This document shows positions 26,396 through 34,997 of a DNA stretch of 64,000 bases, one piece after another. This stretch comes from Chitinibacter sp. FCG-7 (GTDB lineage: Bacteria; Pseudomonadota; Gammaproteobacteria; Burkholderiales; Chitinibacteraceae), in assembly GCF_040047665.1 (NCBI RefSeq), contig NZ_CP157355.1:1736001-1800000 (forward strand), given 5' to 3'. Under the pieces are notes generated by a model. It ran no database searches and had not been told where the DNA came from. It worked only from the letters and a program-made list of their open reading frames with translations. Each line of letters begins with the position of its first letter. Position 1 is the stretch's first letter. The translations under genes were made by a program, and so were the position numbers.

Positions 26396-27306
26396 CGCTG
26401 CAAACCTTCGGCCAGTAGAGCCACCCAACGATAAGCATCGACCTCGGCTTTGATCCAGCTTTGCTGCTGCAGCGGATGGATAGCCCAGACAGCATCATCA
26501 AGGTATGTCTCCATATGGATTGCCTGGGCTAGCGCCTGGCCCAATACCCCCTCTTTATCTAGTAATGCTGCTTTCATATTGTCGCTGAGCGGCAAGCTGG
26601 TCAGCAGTTGTGCCAGCGGCTGCTGGAATAATTGCTCAAGCAAGGAAAGCATGCCCAGCAAAAAGGCCGAATCCGGGCTGGCTGCGAGCCAACCGTGTTC
26701 GGCCCATCCTTCCAGTCGGCGCGCGCGCAGCAGCGCAGCAATCAATAGCGGTGAGATGGCTCCCGATTCGGCAAACTGTTCGGCGTACATCAGCAACTGC
26801 ACCCAGCGCTGTAGCTGGTTGCGCCCCAGCACGGTAATGGCATGACGAATGCTGGCTATTTCCACCCGTGAACGCATCCCCACCGAGTTCACCAGCTTGA
26901 GCAGGCGAAAGGTCAGATCCGGTGCGCGAGAGAAAACCAGCTCCAGCTGATCAATCTCGGCGTCCGAGGTCACCAGCGCCACCAGCTCGAGCAATTCGGG
27001 CTTGGCAGGCGCGCAAACCGTCGGGCCTGCTTGCGTGTACCAGCCGCCAAACGCCAGTTGCTGCTCGCCCAGCCTGGCCAGTGCACTGACGTCATTCACG
27101 GCCAGCACCAGCTGCTGCGGGTCAAAAGGGCGAAGGGCTTGCGCCGATGTCAGCGCCAGCTGGCTGTAGCAGGGCAGGTGGGTGGAAATGGCAAATTCGG
27201 CCAGCATACGGTCAAGCTCGACCAGCTGCTCCTCGGGGCCACAGGCCAGAATGCCTTGCCATTGCCGGGAGTGATGCCAAAGCGGGGAAAGTTGCAGCAG
27301 TTGCAT
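26392..27306 (-). CDS. HDOD-domain signalling protein
   Basis: This 304-residue protein has a C-terminal HDOD domain, seen in IDQLELVFSRAPDLTFRLLKLVNSVG, IASIRHAITVLGRNQLQRW and SAFLLGMLSLLEQLF. The N-terminal 100 residues are poorly conserved and may be the remnant of an EAL-like domain as in YuxH/CdgJ proteins. HDOD proteins have lost the HD metal ligands and act as protein-interaction regulators, often in c-di-GMP, motility or competence control. Its stop overlaps the start of the PAS-GGDEF-EAL gene, indicating coupled translation and probably a common pathway. Confidence 0.82.
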   Translation of the reverse strand: MQLLQLSPLWHHSRQWQGILACGPEEQLVELDRMLAEFAISTHLPCYSQLALTSAQALRPFDPQQLVLAVNDVSALARLGEQQLAFGGWYTQAGPTVCAPAKPELLELVALVTSDAEIDQLELVFSRAPDLTFRLLKLVNSVGMRSRVEIASIRHAITVLGRNQLQRWVQLLMYAEQFAESGAISPLLIAALLRARRLEGWAEHGWLAASPDSAFLLGMLSLLEQLFQQPLAQLLTSLPLSDNMKAALLDKEGVLGQALAQAIHMETYLDDAVWAIHPLQQQSWIKAEVDAYRWVALLAEGLQR

Positions 27307-27484
27307 GAATTAATCTCACAAGACGTCATACCAAACTAGACTGCGACAAGCCCGGCAGCAAGATTTAAAACGCACCGCAACAACGGCTTATGCCTGCTTG
27401 CAACACAGGCCCGGAAACCGCACTTTCATATCCAATCCGCCTTAAATACCTGGCCAGGTATAAGCCCACAGAGCATATTTAATA

Positions 27485-28399
27485 TTATTCAGCTGAATAT
27501 ACCCCATCGATATACACCTGCATTTGCTGCTGGCTTTGCGCGGCGCGCTGTGTAATCCACTGCATAAAGTGATGCAGCTTGGCGCTGCCATCAACGCGTG
27601 GCGCCCACACCAGCCAGTAGCGATTGGGATGAGGCGCAATCACATTGCCCACCAGTTGCAGGCGGCCATCGACCAGCTCGTCCAGCACCAGCGACAGCCG
27701 CGCCAGCGCAATCCCTTGCCCCAGCCGCACTGCGGTGAGCGCCAGATTATTGTCATTGCAAAACAGCCCGAATGTGGGCGACCAGTCGCCCAGCTGCGCC
27801 GCTTTCACCCAGCTACTCCACTTTTCCAGCGTGCCGATAATTTGCGCTTGCTCCAAATCGGCCAGTGTGCGCGGCAGGTGCGGGTAGTCAGGCGCGGCCA
27901 CCACGACCAGATAATCATCGAGCAAATGCTGCGTTTTCAGCCCTTCCCAGTCCCCCGCGCCCATACGGATGGCCAGATCAAGCTGGCCGGTATGCAGATC
28001 GTCAAAACCCAGGCTGGCGCGAATATCAATGCGGTATTGCGGAAAAAGCGCCTGAAACTCGGGAATCCGCGGAATTAGCCAGCCCAGACCAAACGACGGC
28101 ATCGTCGTCAATTTGATTTCATTGGGCTTGGGTCTGGCGCGCACCGTGCGCGTCGCCTCGGCCATATCATTGAGCGCCATACGGATTTGCAACGCGTAAT
28201 TGCGCCCATCTTCGGTCAGCGCCAGCTTGCGGCCGCTGCGCTCGAATAGCGGCAGGCCCAGATAGTCTTCCAGCGCGTGAATCTGATGGCTGATCGCGCT
28301 GTGCGTCACCGATAGCGCGTCGGCAGCTTTTACCACGCTGCCTAGGCGGCTAACCGCTTCAAAGGCGCGTAATGCGGGGAGGGGCGGTAAGGGATTCAC
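27485..28399 (-). CDS. LysR-family regulator, GcvA-like
   Basis: This 304-residue protein, from a GTG start at 28399, begins with NPLPPLPALRAFEAVSRLGSVVKAADALSVTHSAISHQIHALED-type LysR helix-turn-helix motifs, matching the GcvA/AmpR branch (LPPLxALRAFEAAARxxS). The C-terminal domain covers residues about 90-300. It is divergent from the four-gene GST operon starting at 28502 and is the natural candidate for its regulator. The effector is unknown. Confidence 0.88.
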   Translation of the reverse strand: MNPLPPLPALRAFEAVSRLGSVVKAADALSVTHSAISHQIHALEDYLGLPLFERSGRKLALTEDGRNYALQIRMALNDMAEATRTVRARPKPNEIKLTTMPSFGLGWLIPRIPEFQALFPQYRIDIRASLGFDDLHTGQLDLAIRMGAGDWEGLKTQHLLDDYLVVVAAPDYPHLPRTLADLEQAQIIGTLEKWSSWVKAAQLGDWSPTFGLFCNDNNLALTAVRLGQGIALARLSLVLDELVDGRLQLVGNVIAPHPNRYWLVWAPRVDGSAKLHHFMQWITQRAAQSQQQMQVYIDGVYSAE

Positions 28400-28501
28400 G
28401 GTAGCCTTGTGTAAATTTTATTCACATATTCAGATAGAAAACGTCAGCGATCAAAGTGTAATCATTCGATATAGTGAATGCAAATGACATAGGAGAGCGC
28501 A

Positions 28502-29131
28502 ATGGGCACCAATTCCTTACACCTTTATGTGGATCAACTCTACACCAGCCCATACGCGATGTCGGTGTTTGTGGCGCTTACCGTCAAGCAAATTCCATTC
28601 ACGCTGCATACCGTCGATCTGGCTGCTGGCGCGCAGCACGCGGCGCAATTTGCGCATGATTCGCTGTCGGCACGCGTTCCTATGCTCCAGCATGGCGATT
28701 TCTGTTTAAGTGAATCTTCAGCCATTACCGAATATCTGGACGAAAACTGGGGCGGAACACCGCTATACCCGCGCGATGCCCAGCAAAAAGCCCGCGCCCG
28801 GCAGATTCAGGCCTGGCTGCGCAGTGATTTATTGCCGATCCGGCTAGAGCGCTCCACCGAAGTGGTTTTCATGCAGCCTAGCGATCAGCCTTTAAGCGCC
28901 GCCGCGCAGCAGGCCGCCAGCAAGCTGTTTGCCGCCGCCGGGCAACTCATCGGCGACGAGGGTAGGCCGATTTTTGGCGACTGGTGTATTGCCGATGTGG
29001 ATTTGGCGCTGATGCTCAATCGTCTGCTGAAAAATGGCGACGCCGTGCCGGATAAACTCGCCCATTACGCACAGCAACAATGGGCTCATCCGGCCATCGC
29101 CCAGTGGCTACAGTTTCATCAGCGGGGATAA
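28502..29131 (+). CDS. yfcF: Glutathione S-transferase, YfcF-like
   Basis: This 209-residue protein has the GST fold: a thioredoxin-like N-terminal domain (LYVDQLYTSPYAMSVFVALTVKQIPFTLHTVDL, residues about 6-40), the conserved cis-Pro region RVPMLQHGDFCLSESSAITEYLDE (about 59-82) and an all-helical C-terminal domain. Length and pattern agree with E. coli YfcF, a glutathione-dependent peroxidase/transferase of oxidative defence. It is preceded by GGAGAG and is the first gene of an operon with DUF2917, a second GST and DUF3291. Confidence 0.85.
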   Translation: MGTNSLHLYVDQLYTSPYAMSVFVALTVKQIPFTLHTVDLAAGAQHAAQFAHDSLSARVPMLQHGDFCLSESSAITEYLDENWGGTPLYPRDAQQKARARQIQAWLRSDLLPIRLERSTEVVFMQPSDQPLSAAAQQAASKLFAAAGQLIGDEGRPIFGDWCIADVDLALMLNRLLKNGDAVPDKLAHYAQQQWAHPAIAQWLQFHQRG

Positions 29132-29135
29132 GACC

Positions 29136-29399
29136 ATGGAACGCTATCTGAAATTGCAGCTGGAACATCACGAATTGCTGCTCGCCCGCCTTGGGCGCGA
29201 CGCCCGGCTGTGTTGCGACAGCGGTCAGGTCTGGCTAGCGAGCAATCGCCACCCGCAGGATGTGGTGCTGCAGGCAGGCGAACAATACCTGCTGGGCGCC
29301 GGGCAGATTCTGATCGAGGGGCAGGGCGAGCTGCGCTTTTGTGCCGATGAACTGGATATCCGGCCATATTTCCAAACTTTGCCGCACCGGGAGCAATGA
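29136..29399 (+). CDS. DUF2917 protein
   Basis: This 87-residue protein from ATG 29136 (MERYLKLQLEHHELL) has the DUF2917 pattern: LARLGRDARLCCDSGQVWLASNRHPQDVVLQAGEQ followed by a G-rich cupin-like strand turn and a short tail. The fold suggests a small beta barrel. No catalytic residues are known. Its TGA overlaps the ATG of the next GST gene (ATGATG), so translation is coupled. The upstream codons in this frame lie inside the yfcF gene and are rejected. Confidence 0.75.
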   Translation: MERYLKLQLEHHELLLARLGRDARLCCDSGQVWLASNRHPQDVVLQAGEQYLLGAGQILIEGQGELRFCADELDIRPYFQTLPHREQ

Positions 29400-30076
29400 T
29401 GTACCACCTTTATATTGGCTATCAAAACTACTCGTCCTGGTCGCTGCGGCCTTGGTTATTGCTCAAGCACTTTAATATCCCGTTTACGCAAACCGTGGTG
29501 CGCGTAGACGGCAAGGGCATCAAAGCCAGCCATCGCGCTTATTCGGATAATGGTCTGGTTCCATGTCTGCATGATCAAAACTTCAGGGTATGGGACTCTA
29601 TGGCAATCTGTGAATACCTTGCAGAGCAATACCCTGCCATGTGGCCAGCAGATCGCCAGGCGCGAGCCAGAGCCCGCAGCATCTGCGCCGAAATGCACTC
29701 GGGCTTTGGCGCGCTGCGCAGCCAGCTGCCGATGAATGTGCGCCTGCGCGCCAAAGGCAAAGCCAATACACCGGAAGTTGCCGCCGATCTGGCCCGGATT
29801 TTTGCCATTTGGCGCAATGCACGCGACATGACCGCCAGCAATCAGGTAGCGGGCGATTACCTGTTTGGCGAATTCTCGATTGCCGACGCCATGTACTCGC
29901 CCGTGATCTGGCGGCTTTACAGCTATGGCGTGCAGCTACCCGATGATATTGCGCGCTATGTCGATACCATGCTGGCGCATCCGGCCATGCAGGAATGGGA
30001 GCAAGCGGCGCAGCAAGAAGACGTTTTTTTATCGTTTGACGAATTGATCGAACAATTTGGCGGAGTCCGCGCATGA
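29396..30076 (+). CDS. Glutathione S-transferase family protein
   Basis: This 226-residue GST begins YHLYIGYQNYSSWSLRPWLLLKHFNIPF, a pattern with a Ser in the SSWS loop as the possible glutathione-activating residue. It continues with LVPCLHDQNFRVWDSMAICEYLAEQYP, the cis-Pro and glutathione-contacting DS motif, and has a helical C-terminal domain with FGEFSIADAMYSPVIWRL. It overlaps both neighbours by four bases. Relatives are stress-related transferases; the substrate is unknown. Confidence 0.85.
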   Translation: MMYHLYIGYQNYSSWSLRPWLLLKHFNIPFTQTVVRVDGKGIKASHRAYSDNGLVPCLHDQNFRVWDSMAICEYLAEQYPAMWPADRQARARARSICAEMHSGFGALRSQLPMNVRLRAKGKANTPEVAADLARIFAIWRNARDMTASNQVAGDYLFGEFSIADAMYSPVIWRLYSYGVQLPDDIARYVDTMLAHPAMQEWEQAAQQEDVFLSFDELIEQFGGVRA

Positions 30077-30594
30077 ATCACTGGCAACTAGCCCAACTCA
30101 ATATCGCCCATGCCATCGCGCCGCTGGACGACCCGCTGATGGCGGGCTTTACCGAACAGCTGGACGCCATCAACCAGCTCGCCGAACAAAGCCCCGGCTT
30201 TATCTGGCGGCTGCAAAGCGACAGCGGCAATGCCACCGACATCAGCTACGACGCCGATCCGCTGATCATTGCCAATATGTCGGTCTGGGCATCGCTGGAA
30301 GACCTGCAGCGCTACGTCTACACCGGCGAGCACCTGGCCATGCTCAAACAGCGTAAAGCCTGGTTTGGCAAAATCGACGGCCCAGCGCTGGTGTTGTGGT
30401 GGATACCCGCAGGGCACATCCCCACACTGCTTGAAGCCAAAGCCGCGCTGGAATTGCTGCGGCTCAATGGCTCAAGCGCCTGTGCATTCAGCTTTGCCAA
30501 ACCGTTCGGCCCACCGTCAATCAATCCGCTTGAACAGCCCGGCGTGCGAGCTGACACAGCCGCTTGGAACCCGGCTCGCGTATCGGTTTCGTAG
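30073..30594 (+). CDS. DUF3291 protein
   Basis: This 173-residue protein has the DUF3291 layout: LAQLNIAHAIAPLDDPLMAGFTEQLDAINQLAEQSPGFIWRL at the start, then NMSVWASLEDLQRYVYTGEHLAMLKQRKAWF and GPALVLWWIPAGHIPTL. The family looks like a ferredoxin-like (ABM-related) fold, and some members may degrade aromatic or haem-like compounds, but function is unknown. The ATG overlaps the preceding GST stop by four bases. It is the last gene of the operon; the C-terminal 30 residues are Pro-rich and not conserved. Confidence 0.78.
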   Translation: MNHWQLAQLNIAHAIAPLDDPLMAGFTEQLDAINQLAEQSPGFIWRLQSDSGNATDISYDADPLIIANMSVWASLEDLQRYVYTGEHLAMLKQRKAWFGKIDGPALVLWWIPAGHIPTLLEAKAALELLRLNGSSACAFSFAKPFGPPSINPLEQPGVRADTAAWNPARVSVS

Positions 30595-30696
30595 CCGTGG
30601 ATCACTGTGTTTTGGCGCAATGGTGCAATCGCCAAGCGCAGATGCCAATCTCCTTCAGCGCCGATCTCTGCTAGACTTAGCCGCAATTCATCATCT

Positions 30697-30712
30697 GGTT
30701 TCACGTGAAACA
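30697..30712. promoter_or_regulatory. parS-like chromosome partition site directly before parE
   Basis: GGTTTCACGTGAAACA is identical to the site at 17653-17668 and differs from the consensus parS at one base. It ends at the base before the parE ATG, so it occupies the ribosome-binding position; no Shine-Dalgarno sequence is visible there. Confidence 0.82.
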
Positions 30713-32686
30713 ATGGCTGCTCCTAAATACGACGAATCCTCGGTCAAGGTCCTCAAAGGCCTTGACCCTGTCCGCCACCGTCCGGGCATGTACACCCGCA
30801 CCGATAATCCACTGCATATTTGCCAGGAAGTCATCGACAATGCAGCTGACGAAGCACTCGGCGGCTACGCAACACAGATCGAGGTGACGCTGTACCGCAA
30901 TCAATCCATGCGCGTGATCGACAATGGCCGCGGCATTCCGGTGGGTTTGCACCCGGAAGAGGGCGTGCCCACGGTGCAAGTTGTTTTCACGCAGCTGCAC
31001 GCGGGCGGTAAATTCGATAAGAAAGACGGCGGCGCGTATGCGTTTTCCGGCGGTTTGCACGGCGTTGGCGTCTCCGTTACCAATGCCTTGGCGACTCGGC
31101 TTGAAGTTGAAGTGCGCCGTGAAGGTCAGATCAATCAACTGGTGTTTGCGGGCGGTGAAGTAATTTCACCGCTGACGGTTTTGGGCACCACGACGAAGAA
31201 AGACACCGGAACGCGCGTCTTCGTGCAGCCTGATGCACAGTATTTTGATAGCCCAACCATTCCACAGGCCGAGCTGGAGCATCTACTTAAATCCAAAGCC
31301 GTCCTTTTGCCCGGCTTGGTGGTGATTTTGAATGTCGAGCAAGCCAATGGCGAATTACTGGAAAAACGCTGGTGCTATCCCGATGGCCTGCAAGGTTATC
31401 TGAACGAGCAAGTCACCGGCTATACGCAAATCGTACCGATTTTGCAGGGCGAGAAATACATCGAAGGCGAAGACGACACCTTCAGCCGCGGCGAAGGGTG
31501 CGCATGGGCGCTGACGTGGACCGAAGATGGCCTCGTTAATCGCGAATCATACGTCAATCTGATTCCAACGCCAGCGGGCGGCACGCACGAAAGCGGCCTG
31601 CGCGATGGCGTGTTCCAAGTCGTCAAAACCTTTATCGATTTTCACAATCTGCTGCCCAAGGGCGTGAAGCTGCTGCCGGAAGACTTGTTCAGCCGCTGCT
31701 CGTTTGTCCTCTCGGCCAAAGTGCTCGACCCGCAATTCCAAGGCCAAACCAAAGATAAACTCACCAGCCGCGACGGCCTCAAACTCGTCTCAGCGATGGT
31801 GCGCGCGCCGTTTGAATTGTGGCTAAACGAACACGTTGATCTGGGTAAAAAACTCGCCGAGCTGGCGATTCGCGCCGCGCAATCGCGGCAGAAAAATGCA
31901 CAGAAAGTCGAAAAGAAAAAATCCTCTGGCGTCGCGGTATTACCGGGCAAGCTAACCGATTGCGCGTCGGACGAAACCGAACGCTGCGAATTATTCCTCG
32001 TCGAGGGTGATTCGGCCGGCGGTTCGGCCAAGCTGGGTCGCGATAAAGACTTCCAAGCCATTTTGCCGCTGCGCGGTAAAGTGCTGAACACGTGGGAAGT
32101 CGATAAAGACCAGATTTTCGCCAATAACGAAGTGCACGATATGGCCGTCGCCATCGGCGTTGACCCGCACACACTCGACAGTACCGTCGATTTATCCGGC
32201 CTGCGCTACGGCAAAGTGATCATCATGTCCGATGCGGACGTCGACGGCTCGCACATTCAGGTACTGCTGCTCACGCTGTTTTACCGCCATTTCCCACAGC
32301 TGATCATGAATGGCCATATCTACGTTGCGCAGCCGCCGCTCTACCGCGTTGACGTGGCGGGCAGCGGTAAAGCCAAACCACCGCGCAAATTCTACGCGCT
32401 GGATGAGGGCGAGTTGACCGCCATTCTGGATAAGCTACGCGGTGAAAAAATCCGCGAAGGCGCGTGGAGCATTTCGCGCTTCAAGGGTCTCGGCGAGATG
32501 AACGCCGAGCAATTGTTCGACACCACGATGAACCCCGACACCCGCCGCGTCATGCGCGTATCGATCCCGCAGGATGTCAGCACCAATACGCGCGATCTGA
32601 TGAATATGCTGATGGGCAAGGGCGAAGCGAGCTCACGTCGCGCATGGCTGGAAGCGCGGGGGAATGAGGTGGAAGCAGACCTATAA
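30713..32686 (+). CDS. parE: DNA topoisomerase IV subunit B
   Basis: This 657-residue protein starts at ATG 30713 (MAAPKYDESSVKVLKGLDPV); the longer frame upstream overlaps the DUF3291 gene and is rejected. The GHKL ATPase has EVIDNAADEALGG, DNGRGIPVG and GGLHGVGVSVTNALA. The TOPRIM domain has LVEGDSAGGSAKLGRDKDFQAI, PLRGKVLNTW and IMSDADVDGSHI. It ends with the GyrB-type tail containing FKGLGEMNAEQLFDTTM. It pairs with ParC (not in the window) to decatenate chromosomes. The absence of the large GyrB insert in TOPRIM supports ParE. Confidence 0.93.
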   Translation: MAAPKYDESSVKVLKGLDPVRHRPGMYTRTDNPLHICQEVIDNAADEALGGYATQIEVTLYRNQSMRVIDNGRGIPVGLHPEEGVPTVQVVFTQLHAGGKFDKKDGGAYAFSGGLHGVGVSVTNALATRLEVEVRREGQINQLVFAGGEVISPLTVLGTTTKKDTGTRVFVQPDAQYFDSPTIPQAELEHLLKSKAVLLPGLVVILNVEQANGELLEKRWCYPDGLQGYLNEQVTGYTQIVPILQGEKYIEGEDDTFSRGEGCAWALTWTEDGLVNRESYVNLIPTPAGGTHESGLRDGVFQVVKTFIDFHNLLPKGVKLLPEDLFSRCSFVLSAKVLDPQFQGQTKDKLTSRDGLKLVSAMVRAPFELWLNEHVDLGKKLAELAIRAAQSRQKNAQKVEKKKSSGVAVLPGKLTDCASDETERCELFLVEGDSAGGSAKLGRDKDFQAILPLRGKVLNTWEVDKDQIFANNEVHDMAVAIGVDPHTLDSTVDLSGLRYGKVIIMSDADVDGSHIQVLLLTLFYRHFPQLIMNGHIYVAQPPLYRVDVAGSGKAKPPRKFYALDEGELTAILDKLRGEKIREGAWSISRFKGLGEMNAEQLFDTTMNPDTRRVMRVSIPQDVSTNTRDLMNMLMGKGEASSRRAWLEARGNEVEADL

Positions 32687-32819
32687 TACCCACATGTGTA
32701 TTGCCATATAGAATCTATCCCGAATAGTTTTGAAAGCAATACCCATGCAAGAGCAGTCACCTTCTCTCAGTAAAGCCCTAAATCAGCAGCAATCGCACGC
32801 AAACCCAGAGAAATAAGCA

Positions 32820-33404
32820 ATGAAAGAATTTATTAATGCCAGCTTGCTCGAAGCTCAAACTGGCTTAACGCAACTAATCAACAATCCAGAAGCTCTGGTA
32901 AACATTGAATCTACGGCACAAATTCTAATTGAAAGTTTTACCAGCGGCGGACGCGTTTTTTCTTGCGGTAATGGTGGTTCGATGTGCGATGCGATGCATT
33001 TTGCTGAAGAACTCACTGGCCGCTATCGCAAAGATCGTCGTGGTTTGCCCGCTAATGCAATCTCCGATGCTGGACACATGAGCTGTGTAGCAAATGATTT
33101 TGGCTATGATTTTATTTTCTCACGCTACATTGAAAGCCACGCTCGCGCAGGCGATGTATTAATTGGCATCAGCACCAGCGGTAATAGCGAAAACATCGTT
33201 AAGGCCGCTACCGTGGCTCGCGAAATGGGGGTTAAAGTAATTATTTTGACTGGTCGCTCCCCCTCGAAACTCGAAGCACTGGCCGACGTTTATATCAATA
33301 CACCTGCAGGCCAATTTGCAGATCGAGTACAGGAATTACATATTAAGGTTTTGCACATTTTGATCGAGCTGATTGAACGCCATTTTTTCCCTGAGAATTA
33401 TTGA
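32820..33404 (+). CDS. gmhA: Phosphoheptose isomerase (SIS domain)
   Basis: This 194-residue SIS-domain protein matches E. coli GmhA along its length: VFSCGNGGSMCDAMHFAEELTGRYRKDR, ISDAGHMSCVANDFGYDFIFSRYIE, GISTSGNSENIVKAATVAREMG and VQELHIKVLHILIELIE. It converts sedoheptulose 7-phosphate to D-glycero-manno-heptose 7-phosphate for the LPS inner core. Betaproteobacteria have a closely related paralogue, DiaA, that stimulates DnaA; the strong match to GmhA in the HFAEELTGRY region favours the heptose role, but I cannot exclude the DiaA-like role. Confidence 0.8.
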   Translation: MKEFINASLLEAQTGLTQLINNPEALVNIESTAQILIESFTSGGRVFSCGNGGSMCDAMHFAEELTGRYRKDRRGLPANAISDAGHMSCVANDFGYDFIFSRYIESHARAGDVLIGISTSGNSENIVKAATVAREMGVKVIILTGRSPSKLEALADVYINTPAGQFADRVQELHIKVLHILIELIERHFFPENY

Positions 33405-33445
33405 TCAAGTCAATTTTTCTTTATCCGATAGCAATCAAGGACAAT

Positions 33446-33682
33446 ATGCGTGCTTCACTCCAACAAAAAATCCTCGCCGTCTGCGAGCAGAAAATCGCGC
33501 AGAAAGGCGAGGGCGTGGGTTTGTCGTTTTATGCTTTTTTCGCCAATAAAAATGACGATCCTGAGCTGCTAATGGAAGCGGCGACATGGTGGATACAGAC
33601 GCACAAGCTGGATCATTTTGAGAAAGCACTGAAAATCAGGCACATGGTGCTGGCCGAACAAAGCCAGGGTATAGCTCTCTAG
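33446..33682 (+). CDS. Small DUF6500-like protein
   Basis: From ATG 33446, with AAGGACA as ribosome-binding site, this is a 78-residue soluble protein (MRASLQQKILAVCEQKIAQKG...). It has no signal or membrane segment. The segment GVGLSFYAFFANKNDDPELLMEAATWW resembles a small family of unknown function (DUF6500). A hairpin terminator follows. Upstream codons to 33401 in this frame are less likely to be used. Function is unknown. Confidence 0.6.
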   Translation: MRASLQQKILAVCEQKIAQKGEGVGLSFYAFFANKNDDPELLMEAATWWIQTHKLDHFEKALKIRHMVLAEQSQGIAL

Positions 33683-33715
33683 CCTAGATACACAAAGTGC
33701 TATACGCACATACCC

Positions 33716-33741
33716 AAACCCCCGTAATGGGGGTTTTGTTT
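33716..33741 (+). terminator. Rho-independent terminator
   Basis: AAACCCCC (33716-33723) pairs with GGGGGTTT (33729-33736) and is followed by a T-rich tail. It lies after the DUF6500-like gene and converges on the DUF1993 gene. Confidence 0.8.
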
Positions 33742-33794
33742 TGAGCTGCGTTCCTGGCCAAACGTATTTCTGCCGATTGGCTGATCCGCCACAA

Positions 33795-34298
33795 TCAGCC
33801 AATCGGCCCCAGATAATCGTTTTTACCCAGCTCGACGCCGTTGCTGCGCAGCAGTGCGTAGGCGGTGGTGAGATGGAAATAGAGATTTGGGGCAACGAAG
33901 GATTGCAGGTAAAAATCGGCCTTCATCGGTTTGTCCGGCATATACGACAGCGTGATGATTTTGCTATCGGCTTGCGCAAAATCGTCGGGCGGGATGCTGT
34001 TGATAAATTCGAGAGTGGCAGCGATGCGGTTTTTGAGTTCGGCCAGCGTTTTTTCGCTGTCGTCGTGTTTGGGCGCGGTATTGCCTGATAAGCGCGCAAC
34101 GCCGAATTTGGCCGTGTCACAGGCAATCTGGATTTGCTTGACCAGCGGCAGCATATCGGGAGCAAGGCGCAGACCCAGCATGGTTTCGTCGCTGACTTTT
34201 TTACTCAGCGCAAAATCGGCGGCTTTATCAAGCAGGTGCGCCAGCTGCGTGAGCGCGCGAGTGTAAACAGGAACGGTGAGTTGGTAATAACTGAACAT
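33795..34298 (-). CDS. DUF1993 protein
   Basis: From ATG 34298 (MFSYYQLTVPVYTRALTQLAHLLDKA) this is a 167-residue protein with the helical DinB/YfiT-like DUF1993 pattern, ending in DFYLQSFVAPNLYFHLTTAYALLRSNGVELGK. The HLTTAY region contains a histidine at the place where DinB-like proteins bind metal. A GGAG site precedes the start. Function is unknown for the family. The longer frame to 34346 is unlikely. Confidence 0.83.
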   Translation of the reverse strand: MFSYYQLTVPVYTRALTQLAHLLDKAADFALSKKVSDETMLGLRLAPDMLPLVKQIQIACDTAKFGVARLSGNTAPKHDDSEKTLAELKNRIAATLEFINSIPPDDFAQADSKIITLSYMPDKPMKADFYLQSFVAPNLYFHLTTAYALLRSNGVELGKNDYLGPIG

Positions 34299-34352
34299 GG
34301 CAGGCTCCAGGGTGGGCGATAATTCGCGTGAATTCCCCACTAGCATTGGCGC

Positions 34353-34934
34353 TTAGCCCAGCATATTCAAGTGCGCCAGCGTATCGATTGCGCCATTCAA
34401 GATACATCCATCCTGTATATGCTTGTAGATCAATTTCGCGTTATCTTCTGGCGATATACCCTCGGTATTAATTTCCAGATCGTAGCTGATTTCCTGATGC
34501 ACGCGAGTCAGCTCCCAGGCGGCCAGCCCGGCGGGACGATTTCTCCGCAGTTGCTCACGGCGGTTTAATTCGGCTAAATCGCAGTGCACCCCCACCAGCA
34601 GGACACGATAGCCAGCCAGCTCGGTCAGCAGCTCGCGCTTCTCGGCGCGCTCGCACCAAGCGTTGTCGATGATTAGTTGGCAGCCAGCCTGCAGCAAACC
34701 GGGCAGGGCGTAATGATAGGCGCGCACCAGCTGCGCAAAATCATGCCCGCTACGCTGTACCGCTGCGCCACTTTGCAGCTGGGCCAGATCGCTGCGCGGC
34801 AGGCCATCGAGCAGCGTATCAAGGCTGAAATGAAGAAACTGCTGCGGCAGCAATTCCTGCAAGGCACGCGCAATGCTGGTTTTGCCCGCACTGCTGCAGC
34901 CGTTCAAAATAATGATTTGGGGTAGGGACATCAC
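34353..34934 (-). CDS. Chloramphenicol-phosphotransferase-like P-loop kinase
   Basis: This 193-residue protein begins with IIILNGCSSAGKTSIARALQE, the Walker A loop of the CPT family, and has LDTLLDGLPR (the acceptor-binding Asp region) and VLLVGVHCDLAELNRREQLRRNR (lid). This family includes the self-resistance chloramphenicol kinase but mostly small-molecule kinases of unknown substrate, so resistance should not be assumed. It lies between the DUF1993 and thiD genes on the same strand, 54 bases before the DUF1993 start. Confidence 0.8.
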   Translation of the reverse strand: MMSLPQIIILNGCSSAGKTSIARALQELLPQQFLHFSLDTLLDGLPRSDLAQLQSGAAVQRSGHDFAQLVRAYHYALPGLLQAGCQLIIDNAWCERAEKRELLTELAGYRVLLVGVHCDLAELNRREQLRRNRPAGLAAWELTRVHQEISYDLEINTEGISPEDNAKLIYKHIQDGCILNGAIDTLAHLNMLG

Positions 34935-34997
34935 TCTTTCCAGCAGCGGCCATCAGCAAGCGCACTGCGCCTCACTCCGGCTCAGGCTCAATGTGGT

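Noticed and set aside
34353..34934. Antibiotic resistance gene (chloramphenicol phosphotransferase)
   Set aside because: Only the general CPT-family P-loop pattern is present; most members are not resistance genes, so a resistance call is not justified.
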